The position numbers and the translations under genes were made by a program. Under the pieces are notes generated by a model. That model worked only from the letters and a program-made list of their open reading frames with translations, ran no database searches and was not told the DNA's origin. DNA of 5,710 nucleotides from an uncultured Alistipes sp. (GTDB lineage Bacteria > Bacteroidota > Bacteroidia > Bacteroidales > Rikenellaceae), in contig CAAGLB010000012.1 of the NCBI GenBank assembly GCA_900770635.1, positions 1 through 5,710 on the forward strand. Reading direction: 5' to 3'. Positions 5,288-5,710 of the stretch are shown here, piece by piece; within the stretch, counting starts at the first letter, position 1; the number at the start of each line of letters is the position of its first letter.

Positions 5288-5488
5288 CTATTTAAGTTTA
5301 ATGATGTTATCTTCACGGCTAAATAGGTGAGGGTATTTGTTTACTCGCGCTGAGATTTGGCTTGTGGGAATAGGCTGGTTGTCGTTTCGACTATATAACT
5401 TCAACCTATTGATTTCGTCCGCGATTTGTCTTGAGGTACATCCCCCTTTAGATTTTAATACGGTTTCAATTGCCTCGTGTAATGTCAT
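5288..5488 (-). CDS. Small winged-helix protein, HARE-HTH-like
   Basis: The 66 residues read as a complete, free-standing winged helix-turn-helix. Predicted elements are helix 1 (HEAIETVLK, 4-12), helix 2 (SRQIADEINRL, 19-29), a loop with LYSRNDNQPIP (31-41), helix 3 (TSQISARVNKY, 42-52), and a C-terminal wing (LFSREDNIIKLK, 55-66). The order T-L-x-E/H-A-I, S-x-x-I-A-x-E-I-N, then P-I-P-x-S-Q-I-x-A-R-V-x-x-Y-P-H-L-F matches what I know of the HARE-HTH/HB1 type domain, which is often fused to restriction or DNA-modification proteins. Here it stands alone. It probably binds DNA or mediates protein contacts; a specific target cannot be read from the sequence. The ATG at 5486-5488 begins exactly where domain homology starts. 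No clean TAnnTTTG promoter is visible upstream. The downstream small membrane protein gene starts 8 bp after the TAG, suggesting one operon. Confidence 0.75.
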   Translation of the reverse strand: MTLHEAIETVLKSKGGCTSRQIADEINRLKLYSRNDNQPIPTSQISARVNKYPHLFSREDNIIKLK

Positions 5489-5567
5489 AATGGTAGTGTT
5501 TTATAGTTAAACAATATGTGTCATACCGATAGATTGCAACCGTTTAACTCAAACAATGAGAATGTCT

Positions 5568-5617
5568 AAAAAGAAACGTGGGTACACCTACGCCTTGAAG
5601 GGACGACCAAGTACCCA
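5568..5617 (-). terminator. Hairpin with U-tract, reading leftwards
   Basis: On the - strand TGGGTAC (5617-5611) pairs with GTACCCA (5585-5579), followed by CG and then TTTCTTTTT (5576-5568). An alternative helix, CGTGGGT (5640-5634) with ACCCACG (5583-5577), abuts the U-tract directly. Either arrangement would make an intrinsic terminator for a transcript arriving from the right of the window. It lies upstream of the winged-helix gene, so it would separate that gene from the neighbour to the right or attenuate read-through into it. Confidence 0.55.
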
Positions 5618-5705
5618 TACACACATAAGCACAACCCACGCCATACAGCGAGGGCATTCATCGTGCCTATTGCTTGTGTGTAGTAAATTTGGTCGTTTTA
5701 CAAGG
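5593..5705 (-). ncRNA. Possible structured RNA (rod-like fold), 5' end outside window
   Basis: Nested complementary blocks form a long interrupted rod: CCTTG (5593-5597) with CAAGG (5701-5705), ACGACCAA (5603-5610) with TTGGTCGT (5689-5696), and TACACACA-TA-AGCA (5618-5631) with TGCTTGTGTGTA (5671-5682). A small apical hairpin, GGCA-TGCC (5653-5656 with 5664-5667), lies near the tip. On the - strand this is followed by the terminator described above, so the transcript would end near 5568. Rod shape, internal loops and a probable total length of 150-190 nt are reminiscent of 6S RNA, but no sequence signature confirms that. A structured leader or a repeat element is the alternative. The - strand frame open from the right edge to 5588 gives a Cys/Trp/Val-rich peptide without family resemblance, and I do not call it a gene. 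Confidence 0.4.
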
Positions 5706-5710
5706 TCAGC

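Noticed and set aside
5591..5710. C-terminal part of a protein entering from the right on the - strand
   Set aside because: The frame is open for 40 codons but the peptide is low in credible features, and it coincides with a dense RNA-like fold and terminator, which explain the conservation of sequence better.

Overview
The window looks like chromosomal DNA from a member of the Bacteroidales (phylum Bacteroidota). The evidence is the ribosomal protein S2 and EF-Ts sequences, a large outer membrane protein with a carboxypeptidase-like domain, TonB plug and beta-barrel, a Bacteroidota-type -7 promoter element (TAnnTTTG) in front of it, A-rich leaders in place of Shine-Dalgarno sites, and AT-rich spacers. 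I cannot fix the genus from this sequence.

Layout, left to right. Positions 1-1486 hold the 3' part of rpsB and the complete tsf gene, both on the + strand, separated by a 102-bp spacer with a weak hairpin and a T7 run. Positions 1487-1994 carry no gene but are packed with structured repeats. There are two tandem palindromes of about 125-130 bp, each built around a strong terminator-like hairpin whose stem sequence differs but whose loop is almost constant. These are followed by a G-quadruplex motif, a 108-bp imperfect hairpin closed by a perfect 19-bp inverted repeat, and a heptameric tandem repeat with a 14-bp higher-order period. The heptamers run up to the stop codon of the next gene. Positions 1995-4397 (- strand) encode an 800-residue outer membrane beta-barrel protein of the TonB-dependent receptor type, with a promoter and a C9/G9 homopolymer just upstream.

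Positions 4398-4949 are a second non-coding stretch. It contains the promoter, two homopolymer tracts (C9 and G8), a six-copy 9-bp tandem repeat and a hairpin. Positions 4950-5488 (- strand) hold a compact two-gene unit: a small winged-helix-like protein and, 8 bp downstream, a small membrane-anchored protein of unknown function. This unit is visibly more AT-rich than rpsB-tsf and the barrel gene. Positions 5568-5710 show a strongly structured element, best read on the - strand, with a long rod-like fold, competing 7-bp helices and a terminal U-tract. It may be the 3' part of a non-coding RNA or a transcript end belonging to whatever lies to the right.

How the parts relate: rpsB and tsf are a conserved translation operon. 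It converges on the barrel gene, and the repeat-rich 508 bp between them is where both transcripts must end. The barrel gene appears to be transcribed alone, with no SusD-like partner inside the window. The small two-gene unit looks unrelated to the rest. The most unusual material is the non-coding DNA: the paired palindromes after tsf, the homopolymer beside the barrel-gene promoter, and the structured element at the right edge.
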